Assembly (NCBI GenBank): GCA_000436835.1
Contig: FR889157.1
Location: 1 to 26,069 of the forward strand
Direction: 5' to 3'
DNA length: 26,069 nt
Origin: Eubacterium sp. CAG:251
GTDB lineage: Bacteria > Bacillota > Clostridia > Oscillospirales > Acutalibacteraceae
Each line of letters opens with the position of its first letter. Position 1 is the first letter of the stretch. Shown here piece by piece: positions 16,640 to 24,134 of the stretch. The position numbers and the translations under genes are program-made. The notes beneath the pieces were generated by a model. That model was not told the origin of the DNA, searched no databases, and was given only the letters and a program-made list of their open reading frames with translations.

Positions 16640-17581
16640 ATGGCAGAAATTAAGAAAATAGCTACACGTGAAAGCTACGGTAATGCGCTTAAGGAATTGG
16701 CAAGCGAAGGTGCCGACAAACTTGTAGTATTGGACGCTGACCTCTCAGCAGCAACAAAAACAGGAATTTTCAAAAAAGCATATCCAGACCGTCATTTTAA
16801 CTGCGGTATTGCAGAGTCAAATATGATGTGCGTTGCCGCAGGACTCAGCACAATGGGGCTTGTTCCGTTTGCTTCAAGCTTTGCAATGTTCGCCGCAGGC
16901 AGAGCATTTGAGCAGGTTAGAAATACAATCGGTTATCCTCATCTTAATGTTAAAATCGGCGCAACACATGCAGGTATTTCAGTTGGTGAGGACGGCGCTT
17001 CACACCAGTGTTGCGAGGACTTTGCGCTTATGCGTTCAATTCCGGGTATGGTTGTTATTTGCCCAGCTGACGATATCGAGGCAAGGCAGGCTGTAAAGGC
17101 AGCATATAAGTATGAAGGTCCTGTTTACCTCAGATTCGGCAGACTTGCTGTTCCTGTTTTCCACAGTGAGGATTATAAATTTGAAATTGGCAAGGGCGAA
17201 GTTATCAAAGAAGGCTCAGACGTTTCAATTATCGCAAACGGCCTTATGGTAAACGAAGCGATTGAAGCAGGCAAGGCTCTTGAGGCTAAGGGTATCAGCG
17301 CAGAAATTATCAATATTGCGACAATCAAGCCGCTTGACGAGGAGCTTGTTATAAAATCGGCTAAGAAAACCGGCAGAGTTATCACCGTTGAGGAGCATAA
17401 CATTATCGGCGGTCTTGGCGAGGCGGTTTGCGCTTGCCTTAGCGAAAATTGCCCTACTCCCGTTAAACGTATCGGCGTTAACGACGAATTCGGACACAGC
17501 GGTCCTGCTGTTGAACTTCTTAAGCAGTTTGGTCTTTCGGCAGAGCATATTGCAGAAGTTGCTCAAGACTTTGTAAAGTAA
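16640..17581 (+). CDS. Transketolase, C-terminal subunit
   Basis: 313 residues covering the pyrimidine-binding and C-terminal domains of transketolase. The cofactor-activating Glu is E59 (CGIAESNM). It is followed by GLVPFASSFAMFAAGRAFEQVRN and the THAGISVGEDGASHQ region that helps form the substrate site. C-terminal residues resemble the transketolase-C fold (IITVEEHNIIGGLGEAV type). GAGGAGG inside the end of the first subunit serves as ribosome binding site, and only 2 bases separate the genes, so the subunits are made in step. Confidence 0.94.
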   Translation: MAEIKKIATRESYGNALKELASEGADKLVVLDADLSAATKTGIFKKAYPDRHFNCGIAESNMMCVAAGLSTMGLVPFASSFAMFAAGRAFEQVRNTIGYPHLNVKIGATHAGISVGEDGASHQCCEDFALMRSIPGMVVICPADDIEARQAVKAAYKYEGPVYLRFGRLAVPVFHSEDYKFEIGKGEVIKEGSDVSIIANGLMVNEAIEAGKALEAKGISAEIINIATIKPLDEELVIKSAKKTGRVITVEEHNIIGGLGEAVCACLSENCPTPVKRIGVNDEFGHSGPAVELLKQFGLSAEHIAEVAQDFVK

Positions 17582-17595
17582 TCAAATATGAAATA

Positions 17596-17631
17596 AAAAA
17601 ACAGCACCCCCCCTTTTGGAGTGCTGTTTTT
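17596..17631 (+). terminator. Bidirectional terminator between convergent genes
   Basis: CAGCAC (17602-17607) pairs with GTGCTG (17621-17626), flanked by an A run on the left and a T run on the right, so it can act on both strands. It closes the transketolase operon and the convergent CapD-like gene. Its loop begins with a run of seven C that is prone to sequencing error. Confidence 0.85.
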
Positions 17632-17678
17632 ATTTTATGCTTTCAAACTGTTATAATTGAATGTGCGAGGTTTAAAAA

Positions 17679-19634
17679 CTAAATTGTTTTAACAATATTC
17701 ATTTCCATTGATTCTTCTGCGTTTTTATTAACCTCTTCTGGACTTTTAAATGTAGGAATAACACAGCGAAGCGCTTCTCTTGCCAAGTCGTTATTCTTAG
17801 AATTGACCGCATTTTTAAGAACAGAGAGCTTTTGCTCGACTTCATCATAAGAAATCGGCTTTTCCTTTTCAACAAAAATCAAATCATTTTCCGTAGTATC
17901 CAACTCGTCAGTTCTTACAAGCAGTTCCTCATAAAGCTTTTCGCCCGGACGAAGACCTGTTTCAATAATTTCAATATTTTGTGCGGCAGAAAGTTTAATC
18001 ATATTCTTTGCAAGGTCATAAATCTTAATCGGCTGACCCATATCAAGCACAAAAATTTCACCGTTTTTAGCTATTGCACCCGATTGAAGCACAAGCTGCG
18101 AAGCCTCCGGAATAGTCATAAAATAACGAATAATTCTCTTATCAGTAAGCGTTACAGGGCCGCCTGCCGCAATTTGCCTTTTAAACAGCGGTATTACTGA
18201 GCCTGCCGAGCCGAGAACATTACCAAATCTTGTGCAAGAGCACTTAACCTTGCCCCTTGTGGAATAAGATTGCGCAATCATTTCGCACATACGCTTTGTT
18301 GCACCCATAACATTAGTCGGATTAACTGCCTTATCGGTAGAAACCATCATAAATCTGTCTACACCGTATTCTTCGCAAAGCTCAAGCACATTTTCAGTTC
18401 CGAAAACATTATTCTTAATTGCCTCAACGCAGTTATGCTCCATAAGCGGAACATGCTTGTGCGCAGCCGCATTAATCACGATATCAGGATGATATTTTTC
18501 AAACACAACGCTCATTGCATCTTTATCCGTAATTGAAGCAATTTCGACCTCTAAATCAAGCTTGTTGCCGTATTTAAACTTCAATTCTTGCTGAACATCG
18601 TAAACACCGTTTTCATAAATATCTAAAATTATAATTTGCTTAGGACTCATTTTTGCAAGCTGACGGCAAAGTTCACTGCCTATTGAACCGCCGCCGCCCG
18701 TAATAAGGACGACCTTATTTGCATAATAACCCAAAGTCTTTTCATCTGAAATCTCAATCGGCTTTCTAAAAAGCAAATCCTCAATCTCAAATTCACGAAG
18801 CTGTCGCTTTTTACCGGCAGTTTGAAACGACGGATAATCATATATTTTAATCTTGCAATTCGATTTTTTATAATAATCGTAAAGTTCTGCTGTATTTTCC
18901 GTTGAAGGAGGAAGCGCAAAAATAATCTCTTTCACGCCGTAATCTTTAAGTATATCAAAGGTATTGTTCAGTTTCGCCTGAAAAACAGGTATCCCGTAAA
19001 TATCCCTGCCTGCTTTGTCCTTATTTGTATCAAAAAAGCATACGGGAGTATATGATGTATTTTTATTGTTAAGAAGCTCCTCCGCAAGGCTTACACCGAC
19101 ATTTCCCGCACCTACAATTGCAACATAAATTTTATGAGCCTCGCCATCCTTCCTTATACTCATTCCGAAGGCAAAAATTCTGATAAGCAGTCTCATAAGT
19201 TTTCCCTTTGCGCTAAGTTCATTACCGTATTTAAAGCAATAGCGATAACACATCCTCATTCCGAGAGCCAGAAGAGTATTAAACGACATCATGGCAATGA
19301 TTTTTGAAATGGTAAAGCGTTGGAAACCAAGCAAATTGCAAAGGCCGCACTCAAATCCCAAATACAAAACCATACCAAGAATATCGGTACAAAGCAATCT
19401 TATGTAGCATTGTATTCCGCCGTAGCGCCAAATTTGGTTATATATTCTGCCGAAAAATCTGCACAAAAATACAATTAAAAAGCCGACGCAGGAATTAATA
19501 AAAACGTCAATTATCTGCATATTACTTATGCTTTTATTAATTACAAACATCAAAATAAATGAAGCTAAATACAAAAATGCATCATATAAAACAAGCGTCC
19601 ATTTTATATTAAATAATTTCTTTATTTTCTCCAC
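17679..19634 (-). CDS. Membrane-bound nucleotide-sugar 4,6-dehydratase (CapD/PglF/WbpM type)
   Basis: About 651 residues. Four membrane helices lie in the first 135 residues. A first nucleotide-binding module has GAGNVG at about 175-180, and the SDR dehydratase domain starts at GGGGSIG (about 313-319). Family landmarks follow: AAAHKHVPLMEHN and STDKAVNPTNVMGATKR. Met replaces the usual catalytic Tyr (NVMGATKR), as in PglF and WbpM, which convert UDP-GlcNAc to a 4-keto-6-deoxy sugar for capsule or glycoprotein glycans. I prefer a GTG start at 19634, because GGGGAGAGAGGA sits 7 bases upstream. A GTG at 19655 would place this Shine-Dalgarno inside the gene. The gene is alone on its transcript and preceded by a long structured leader. 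The exact sugar product is not certain. Confidence 0.9.
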   Translation of the reverse strand: MEKIKKLFNIKWTLVLYDAFLYLASFILMFVINKSISNMQIIDVFINSCVGFLIVFLCRFFGRIYNQIWRYGGIQCYIRLLCTDILGMVLYLGFECGLCNLLGFQRFTISKIIAMMSFNTLLALGMRMCYRYCFKYGNELSAKGKLMRLLIRIFAFGMSIRKDGEAHKIYVAIVGAGNVGVSLAEELLNNKNTSYTPVCFFDTNKDKAGRDIYGIPVFQAKLNNTFDILKDYGVKEIIFALPPSTENTAELYDYYKKSNCKIKIYDYPSFQTAGKKRQLREFEIEDLLFRKPIEISDEKTLGYYANKVVLITGGGGSIGSELCRQLAKMSPKQIIILDIYENGVYDVQQELKFKYGNKLDLEVEIASITDKDAMSVVFEKYHPDIVINAAAHKHVPLMEHNCVEAIKNNVFGTENVLELCEEYGVDRFMMVSTDKAVNPTNVMGATKRMCEMIAQSYSTRGKVKCSCTRFGNVLGSAGSVIPLFKRQIAAGGPVTLTDKRIIRYFMTIPEASQLVLQSGAIAKNGEIFVLDMGQPIKIYDLAKNMIKLSAAQNIEIIETGLRPGEKLYEELLVRTDELDTTENDLIFVEKEKPISYDEVEQKLSVLKNAVNSKNNDLAREALRCVIPTFKSPEEVNKNAEESMEMNIVKTI

Positions 19635-19672
19635 AAACAGATCCTCTCTCCCCACAATAATAGAAAATCAAT

Positions 19673-19790
19673 AAAAAAAGACTTTTGACACGGGACATCG
19701 GTTGCGTTTTGGCCGCAACTATTTCAAGCATCTAAAGTCTTAAAACATACGCATAAGCTCTGCCGATATATAAAAAGCAAAACTTTATGC
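19673..19790 (-). promoter_or_regulatory. Structured leader with terminator-like 3' hairpin upstream of the CapD-like gene
   Basis: On the minus strand, AAGACTTT (19741-19734) pairs with AAAGTCTT (19685-19678), directly followed by a run of seven T: a long-range terminator-like stem. Inside it, GTTGCG (19719-19714) pairs with CGCAAC (19706-19701). Just upstream, GCATAA (19790-19785) can pair with TTATGC (19756-19751), and a competing AAAGC/GCTTT pairing overlaps it. The T run ends about 40 bases before the start codon. A perfect TTGACA lies upstream (19912-19907), but the -10 at the right distance (TATGCG) is poor. This looks like a transcription attenuator. I do not recognise a known riboswitch class. 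Confidence 0.5.
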
Positions 19791-19940
19791 TTTATCCCAC
19801 ATTGATACAAATTAACTCCCCATGAACCTTTAAAAACTTATTAAAAGAAAACGAGAAAAATAAACTTTTTTCATTTTTAGTACCGCATATATTATGTAAT
19901 ATTCATTGTCAATGAAAAGCTTGTCGAAAAAGCAATATTT

Positions 19941-19983
19941 TTGTTACAATATGTCTTGTATTTCACATATTGTCTTATAACAA
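19941..19983. repeat. AT-rich inverted repeat in the 412-base gene-free stretch
   Basis: CAATATGT (19947-19954) and ACATATTG (19965-19972) are perfect inverted arms, with outer arms TTGTTA (19941-19946) and TAACAA (19978-19983). It lies upstream of the TTGACA that may drive the CapD-like gene, so it could be an operator. Apart from this repeat, the leader and the terminator at 20006, I see nothing in the gap between the CapD-like gene and the small membrane-protein gene. Confidence 0.45.
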
Positions 19984-20005
19984 TATAAAGTATATGCCGT
20001 AGAAA

Positions 20006-20035
20006 AAGCGTTGGGACGACTAATCACCAACGCTT
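20006..20035 (-). terminator. Terminator of the spoVAD transcript
   Basis: On the minus strand, AAGCGTTGG (20035-20027) pairs perfectly with CCAACGCTT (20014-20006) and is followed by TTTTC. It lies just after the small membrane-protein gene. Confidence 0.85.
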
Positions 20036-20046
20036 AATTTTGTTTG

Positions 20047-20211
20047 TTATAATTTTTTAATTTTACTGCCTTTAGCCTCGGCAATTAAGGCAATGCCCTG
20101 CAAAATCACCAAAACAAACGTAAATATTCGCATGGCTTTCGCAATAATTTCAAGGACGGTTGAAATTTCTCTAAACGATGTTAAAAGGCGAAGATTATTA
20201 AAATGCTTCAT
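20047..20211 (-). CDS. Small single-helix membrane protein coupled to spoVAD
   Basis: 54 residues from an ATG at 20211. Residues 1-20 are charged (MKHFNNLRLLTSFREISTV). One hydrophobic helix lies at about 22-46, followed by a Lys-rich tail. The ribosome binding site GAGAGGTGA overlaps the last codons and stop of spoVAD, and the start lies 4 bases after that stop, so translation is almost certainly coupled. A terminator follows directly. I do not recognise the family. The coupling suggests a function in the forespore membrane alongside SpoVAD; this is inference. A longer start at 20238 would overlap spoVAD and lacks a ribosome binding site. Confidence 0.65.
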   Translation of the reverse strand: MKHFNNLRLLTSFREISTVLEIIAKAMRIFTFVLVILQGIALIAEAKGSKIKKL

Positions 20212-20215
20212 TTTT

Positions 20216-21217
20216 TCACCTCTCAAGTAAAACCGCATGGGCTATACCCGGGATTGAATTGCCTTGCTTGCTTGAAGTAGGAGACATAAGTGCGCCCGTA
20301 GCAACAAAAAGTACCTTTTTCAAAATTCCCTTGTCCATTTGCTTTAAAATATGAGAGCAAAGCACGCTTGCGCTGCAGCCGCAGCCGGAGCCTCCGGAAT
20401 TTACATCCTGCTTTTTTAAATCAAAAATGAGCGTTCCACAATCCTTATGAAAGCCTTTTAATTTAATATTGTGTTCCTTTTCAAGTAGTTCATAGAGAAG
20501 CTGACTGCCCGTGTATCCCAAATCGCCTGTCAAAATCAAATTATAATCCTCCGGCGAACTTCCGGTATCATTCAAAAAACTGCTTATAGTCCTTGCTGCC
20601 GCAGGTGCCATTGCCGCACCCATATTATTTGCATCCGTTATGCCGAGGTCGGTAATAGTTCCGATTTGAACTGCCTTGATTTCAGTACCTCTGCCCTCGT
20701 TTGACACAACGCTGCTGCCGGCTCCCGTAACAGTCCATTGCGCCGTCGGCGGACGTTGACCTCCGTATTCAAGCGGAAAACGAAACTGCCTTTCACTTGA
20801 GCAAAAATGGCTTGATGTTGCACAAACAACGCAGGAAGCGCCGCCGTTTACAAGCATTGCGCCAGTTGAAAGCGAAAGCGCCATGGTTGAGCAAGCGCCG
20901 AAAAGACCGATTGACGGAATTTCCAAATCCTTAAGCGCAAAAGCCGAACCCATACATTGGTTAAGCAAATCGCCGCTTAATACAAAATCGACCGAGCTTG
21001 GCGCAACTCCCGCATTTGACAGACTTCTGATAATCGCATCGTGAAGCATTGCCGACTCCGCAAGCTCATACGACTGCTGACCCATAGTTGTATCCTCAAA
21101 AATCATATCAAAATCCTTGGCAAGCGGACCTTCGCCCTCTTTTTTGCCTGCCACACCTGCGTGACCGATAATTTTAGGCGGCTTGTCAAAAATTACCGTT
21201 TTCCCTATTTTTCGCAT
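20216..21217 (-). CDS. spoVAD: Stage V sporulation protein AD (SpoVAD)
   Basis: 333 residues, close to the usual 338. The sequence is typical of SpoVAD throughout: GKTVIFDKPPKIIGHAGVAG at the start, GDLLNQCMGSAFALKD, IGLFGACSTMALSLSTGAML, FCSSERQFRFPLEYGGQRPPTAQWTVTGAG, and the Ala/Gly-rich end. SpoVAD has a thiolase-like fold and is a dipicolinic-acid-binding component of the SpoVA channel that loads this compound into the developing spore. I chose the ATG at 21217, where GAGGTG lies 6 bases upstream. The usual neighbours spoVAC and spoVAE are absent here. A forespore sigma-factor promoter is expected in 21218-21270, but I could not identify one with confidence. Confidence 0.93.
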   Translation of the reverse strand: MRKIGKTVIFDKPPKIIGHAGVAGKKEGEGPLAKDFDMIFEDTTMGQQSYELAESAMLHDAIIRSLSNAGVAPSSVDFVLSGDLLNQCMGSAFALKDLEIPSIGLFGACSTMALSLSTGAMLVNGGASCVVCATSSHFCSSERQFRFPLEYGGQRPPTAQWTVTGAGSSVVSNEGRGTEIKAVQIGTITDLGITDANNMGAAMAPAAARTISSFLNDTGSSPEDYNLILTGDLGYTGSQLLYELLEKEHNIKLKGFHKDCGTLIFDLKKQDVNSGGSGCGCSASVLCSHILKQMDKGILKKVLFVATGALMSPTSSKQGNSIPGIAHAVLLER

Positions 21218-21271
21218 AAAAAACACCTCAAAAGTATTTTTAACAAAAAATCGCAAATTACTAATTTTTAT

Positions 21272-21304
21272 AAAAAAAGCCGAGATTTAAACAAATAAAT
21301 CTCG
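21272..21304 (-). terminator. Terminator after hisF
   Basis: On the minus strand, CGAGATTTA (21304-21296) pairs perfectly with TAAATCTCG (21289-21281), followed by GC and a run of seven T. It insulates spoVAD from the histidine genes. Confidence 0.9.
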
Positions 21305-21318
21305 ACCTATAATAGAAT

Positions 21319-22077
21319 CTATATTCTTACGCTGATATCATTTTCCTTTAAGTATTTTTTTAACTCTGGAATAGGAAGCTCGTTAAAATGGAAAAGGCTT
21401 GCCGCCAAAACCGCATCGGCTTTGCCGGTCGTAAATGCGTCAAGGAAATGCTCCGCCTTGCCTGCGCCGCCCGAAGCGATAACGGGAATGCCTGCATTTT
21501 CGCTGATTGTGCGTGTAAGCTCGATATCATAGCCCGTTTTTTGACCGTCCTTATCCATAGAGGTCAAAAGAATTTCGCCGGCTCCTCTCTGTTCAGCCTC
21601 CTTAGCCCATTTGACAGCGTCAATTCCCGTCGGGATTCTGCCGCCGTTTAGGTAAACCTCCCAGCCGCCCTTGCCGTCGCTTTTCGCATCAATTGCGCAA
21701 ACAACGCACTGAGCGCCGAATTTATACGAAGCCTCATTAATCAAATCGGGATTGCGAACTGCCGCAGAGTTTACGGAAATTTTATCCGCACCTGCTCTTA
21801 AAAGCACCTTGAAATCATCAACCGTTTTTATTCCGCCGCCGACGGTAAACGGTATAAATACAGTTTTTGCAACACGCTCAACAATATCAAGCATTGTGCT
21901 CCTGCCCTCGTGAGTGGCGGTGATATCAAGCAAAACAAGCTCGTCCGCACCCTGCCTGTCATAAGCCGCCGCACATTCAACCGGGTCACCCGCATCTCTT
22001 AAATCAACAAACGAAACACCCTTTACAACTCGTCCGTTTTTCACATCGAGGCAAGGAATAATTCTTTTAGCGTACAT
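21319..22077 (-). CDS. hisF: Imidazole glycerol phosphate synthase, cyclase subunit
   Basis: 252 residues with a (beta/alpha)8 fold. The catalytic aspartates D11 (IIPCLDVKNG) and D130 (VCAIDAKSDG) are present, as are the phosphate-binding VGGGI (79-83) and ASGGAG motifs. It uses ammonia from HisH to make imidazole glycerol phosphate and AICAR in histidine synthesis. The start is 1 base after the hisH stop, with GGAGG inside the end of hisH, so the two subunits are coupled. Confidence 0.96.
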   Translation of the reverse strand: MYAKRIIPCLDVKNGRVVKGVSFVDLRDAGDPVECAAAYDRQGADELVLLDITATHEGRSTMLDIVERVAKTVFIPFTVGGGIKTVDDFKVLLRAGADKISVNSAAVRNPDLINEASYKFGAQCVVCAIDAKSDGKGGWEVYLNGGRIPTGIDAVKWAKEAEQRGAGEILLTSMDKDGQKTGYDIELTRTISENAGIPVIASGGAGKAEHFLDAFTTGKADAVLAASLFHFNELPIPELKKYLKENDISVRI

Positions 22078-22078
22078 A

Positions 22079-22690
22079 TTATTCTACCTCCGTATTTAAG
22101 AAATTCTTTAAAAGCGCAAGACCTGATTTACTGCTTTTTTCCGGGTGAAACTGTACCGCACAAAGCCTGCCCTTTTGAACCGCACACTCAATTGGCACGC
22201 CGTACTGCGTAACCCCTGCAACAACGTCCTCGTCAGCACCGTCAAGATAAAACGAATGAACAAAATAAAAATAGCTTTCGTCATCAATATTTTTAAAAAT
22301 TCCGCCATTTTGCTTGAGCGAAACACTGTTCCACCCGATATGCGGAACTTTAAGTCCGTTATCTTTGGGAATGGTTTTGATTTTACCGTTTAAAATTCCC
22401 AAGCCCTCAACGTTTGGGCTTTCCTCGCTGCTTTCAAAAAGCAACTGCAAGCCGAGGCAAATGCCGAGAAAATTCTTTTCTCTCGCCGCCTGCTTCACGG
22501 TATCAACAAGACCTCTTTCTCTCATCGACTCCATAGCGTCACCAAACGAGCCGACACCGGGCAAAATAACATGACTTGCCGATAATATTTTTTCCTTGTC
22601 CTGTGTGATTTCACTTTCAGCGCCGAGATAATCAAGCGCTTTTTTCACGCTCGACAGATTTCCCGCACCGTAATCAATAATTGCTACCAT
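22079..22690 (-). CDS. hisH: Imidazole glycerol phosphate synthase, glutaminase subunit
   Basis: 203 residues of the class I glutamine amidotransferase fold. The nucleophile is C78 (LGICLGLQ), with H182 and E184 (VQFHPEKSS) completing the triad. It supplies ammonia to HisF through the subunit interface. GGAG precedes the ATG at 22690 by about 7 bases, and a well-formed promoter lies 30-58 bases upstream. The other histidine genes are not in this window, so hisHF is a separate two-gene unit here. Confidence 0.96.
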   Translation of the reverse strand: MVAIIDYGAGNLSSVKKALDYLGAESEITQDKEKILSASHVILPGVGSFGDAMESMRERGLVDTVKQAAREKNFLGICLGLQLLFESSEESPNVEGLGILNGKIKTIPKDNGLKVPHIGWNSVSLKQNGGIFKNIDDESYFYFVHSFYLDGADEDVVAGVTQYGVPIECAVQKGRLCAVQFHPEKSSKSGLALLKNFLNTEVE

Positions 22691-22719
22691 AACTTATCTC
22701 CATAGTATGTATTAGAATT

Positions 22720-22748
22720 ATTTTATCACAAAATAAAATCACTTGCAA
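22720..22748 (-). promoter_or_regulatory. Predicted promoter of hisHF
   Basis: On the minus strand, TTGCAA (22748-22743), a 17-base spacer and TAAAAT (22725-22720). It lies back to back with the tRNA promoter; the two -35 boxes are 2 bases apart. Confidence 0.65.
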
Positions 22749-22750
22749 TA

Positions 22751-22779
22751 TTGACAAAAGAATAAAAACAGTATAGAAT
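22751..22779 (+). promoter_or_regulatory. Predicted promoter of tRNA-Ser
   Basis: Perfect TTGACA (22751-22756), a 17-base spacer and TAGAAT (22774-22779), about 20 bases before the mature tRNA 5' end. Confidence 0.75.
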
Positions 22780-22798
22780 ATATCTACTGTTTATATAT

Positions 22799-22888
22799 GC
22801 AGCGGTACCGAAGAGGTCATAACGGCATGGACTCGAAATCCATCGTGTGAGCAATCACCCGTGGGTTCAAATCCCACCCGCTGCGCCA
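22799..22888 (+). tRNA. tRNA-Ser (anticodon CGA)
   Basis: A 90-base cloverleaf. The acceptor GCAGCGG pairs with CCGCTGC. The anticodon stem ATGGA/TCCAT encloses loop CTCGAAA with anticodon CGA at 22834-22836, reading UCG. There is a long variable arm typical of serine tRNA, and T arm GTGGG-TTCAAAT-CCCAC. Discriminator G and an encoded CCA end the gene. Confidence 0.96.
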
Positions 22889-22890
22889 AC

Positions 22891-22930
22891 GTCGTCGCAA
22901 GCTTCATATCGCTTGTGGCGACTTTCTTTT
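22891..22930 (+). terminator. Terminator of tRNA-Ser
   Basis: GTCGTCGCAAGC (22891-22902) pairs with GCTTGTGGCGAC (22911-22922) over 12 base pairs with two wobbles, followed by TTTCTTTTT. Confidence 0.9.
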
Positions 22931-23001
22931 TATCCTTTTATAGATGGTTAAGTAACCCACTTGCTACAACTTTTTTACATTCAGTTATATGTTGATTTTT
23001 A

Positions 23002-23922
23002 TTACAACCATTCTTTAATAACTTCGGGATTAAGGAAAATTTCATTTAGTTTTTCCATAAACGGTTTTACGTCGCCGAGATCAAAGGCACGGTGGTCAAA
23101 TGCGATTGTAAGAGGCATTATGTTACCTGCAACAACATTGCCGTTTTCGTCAACGACCGGCTTTTTTTGAATTGAGCCGATTGCGATTGCGCACGTTTGC
23201 GGCGGGATAATTTCAAGAAGTGTGCAAGCACCGTTCCAATCACGACAAATTGAGCCGAGGTTTGAAACAGTAATTGTGCCTTGCTCGATATCATGCTTTG
23301 TAAGCCTGTCTGTTTCAGGGATTGAATAATACTTTTTCTTTGCCTCGCCCTTCAAATTTTTGACCTTATGCTTGCCGGTTTTTGAACCGATAAGACGGCA
23401 GACGGTTTGGGCAATTTTACCATGCTTAAGACCTGTCAATGTGTTGTCGAGCGAAACCTCATACATTACCTCGTTCAAATCCGTGTTATTTGCACGGCGG
23501 ATTGTTTCCTTAATCGTGTCACGCATTTCAGACATAGTTTTCTTTTCCATATTGTGAATATTGAGCGTCATCATTTCCCCGTTATGAAGAACGGTTGGCA
23601 TTGAAATATTAATTTCCTTAAATGTTTTAACTTCGCCACGAACAAGCTTACGGTTGAAATAAATATGAGAATTAATTTCGGGGCAAGCTTTAATTGCCTC
23701 AACAATAACTCTCAACATTGCAGTGTTGACTGTGATTTTTTCTTCCTTTGGAATTGTTGAATTTATTTCTTTTAACACCTGCATAAACTTAGTAACCTCT
23801 GCGTCATATGTTGCCGCACAGTGAGGAATTGTTTCCCAGCTTTCAGTTGTCATATTAGATACAATTTTTCTTGCGATGCCGAAATGTTCATCCTTAATAG
23901 TTGTTAATGTTTGCTTTGCCAT
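23002..23922 (-). CDS. Stand-alone 2-oxoacid dehydrogenase E2-type acyltransferase catalytic domain
   Basis: 306 residues matching only the catalytic domain of dihydrolipoamide acyltransferases (PF00198, CAT-like fold). There is no lipoyl domain and no subunit-binding domain. Family landmarks include the TITVSNLGSI strand (216-225), the IIPPQTCAIAIGSI segment (238-251) and AFDHRAFDLGDV near 274-285, with catalytic His277 and Asp281. The usual HRxxDG is altered to HRAFDLG. No E1 or E3 genes are nearby. GGGAGA precedes the start at 23922. Without a lipoyl arm it probably does not work in a standard dehydrogenase complex; it may transfer an acyl group from CoA to an unknown acceptor. The fold call is firm; the reaction is unknown. 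Confidence 0.82.
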   Translation of the reverse strand: MAKQTLTTIKDEHFGIARKIVSNMTTESWETIPHCAATYDAEVTKFMQVLKEINSTIPKEEKITVNTAMLRVIVEAIKACPEINSHIYFNRKLVRGEVKTFKEINISMPTVLHNGEMMTLNIHNMEKKTMSEMRDTIKETIRRANNTDLNEVMYEVSLDNTLTGLKHGKIAQTVCRLIGSKTGKHKVKNLKGEAKKKYYSIPETDRLTKHDIEQGTITVSNLGSICRDWNGACTLLEIIPPQTCAIAIGSIQKKPVVDENGNVVAGNIMPLTIAFDHRAFDLGDVKPFMEKLNEIFLNPEVIKEWL

Positions 23923-24051
23923 AATATTTTTTCTCCCTATATAATAATTTGGTAATTGTCATATTTTTTGTGCCGAGTTCCTCTCGACTACAGCTATATT
24001 TTATCACCGAAAAAGGTGAAATTCTATATACTGCGCTTTACATTTCACACC

Positions 24052-24066
24052 GCAACCGGCGGTTGC
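24052..24066. repeat. Perfect palindrome upstream of the RAYT gene
   Basis: GCAACCG-G-CGGTTGC, 7-base arms with a single-base centre. It sits in the 212-base gap between the E2-like gene and the RAYT gene. A short hairpin, TCACC...GGTGA, lies just before it at 24004-24019. It may be a second family of extragenic palindromic repeats. Confidence 0.6.
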
Positions 24067-24134
24067 AACCCTTTATTTATGCGCCTTTCGGGGTTTTTGT
24101 TGAAGTTCAAAGAAAAAAGTTGTATAATTTGGTT

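Noticed and set aside
19830..19874. 14-residue leader peptide on the minus strand (MKKVYFSRFLLISF)
   Set aside because: It has several Phe codons, but no ribosome binding site, and it would begin almost at the predicted transcription start. Not enough to call an attenuator peptide.
22799..22930. tRNA-Ser as an integration site for a mobile element
   Set aside because: There is no repeat of the tRNA 3' end, no integrase and a normal terminator directly downstream.
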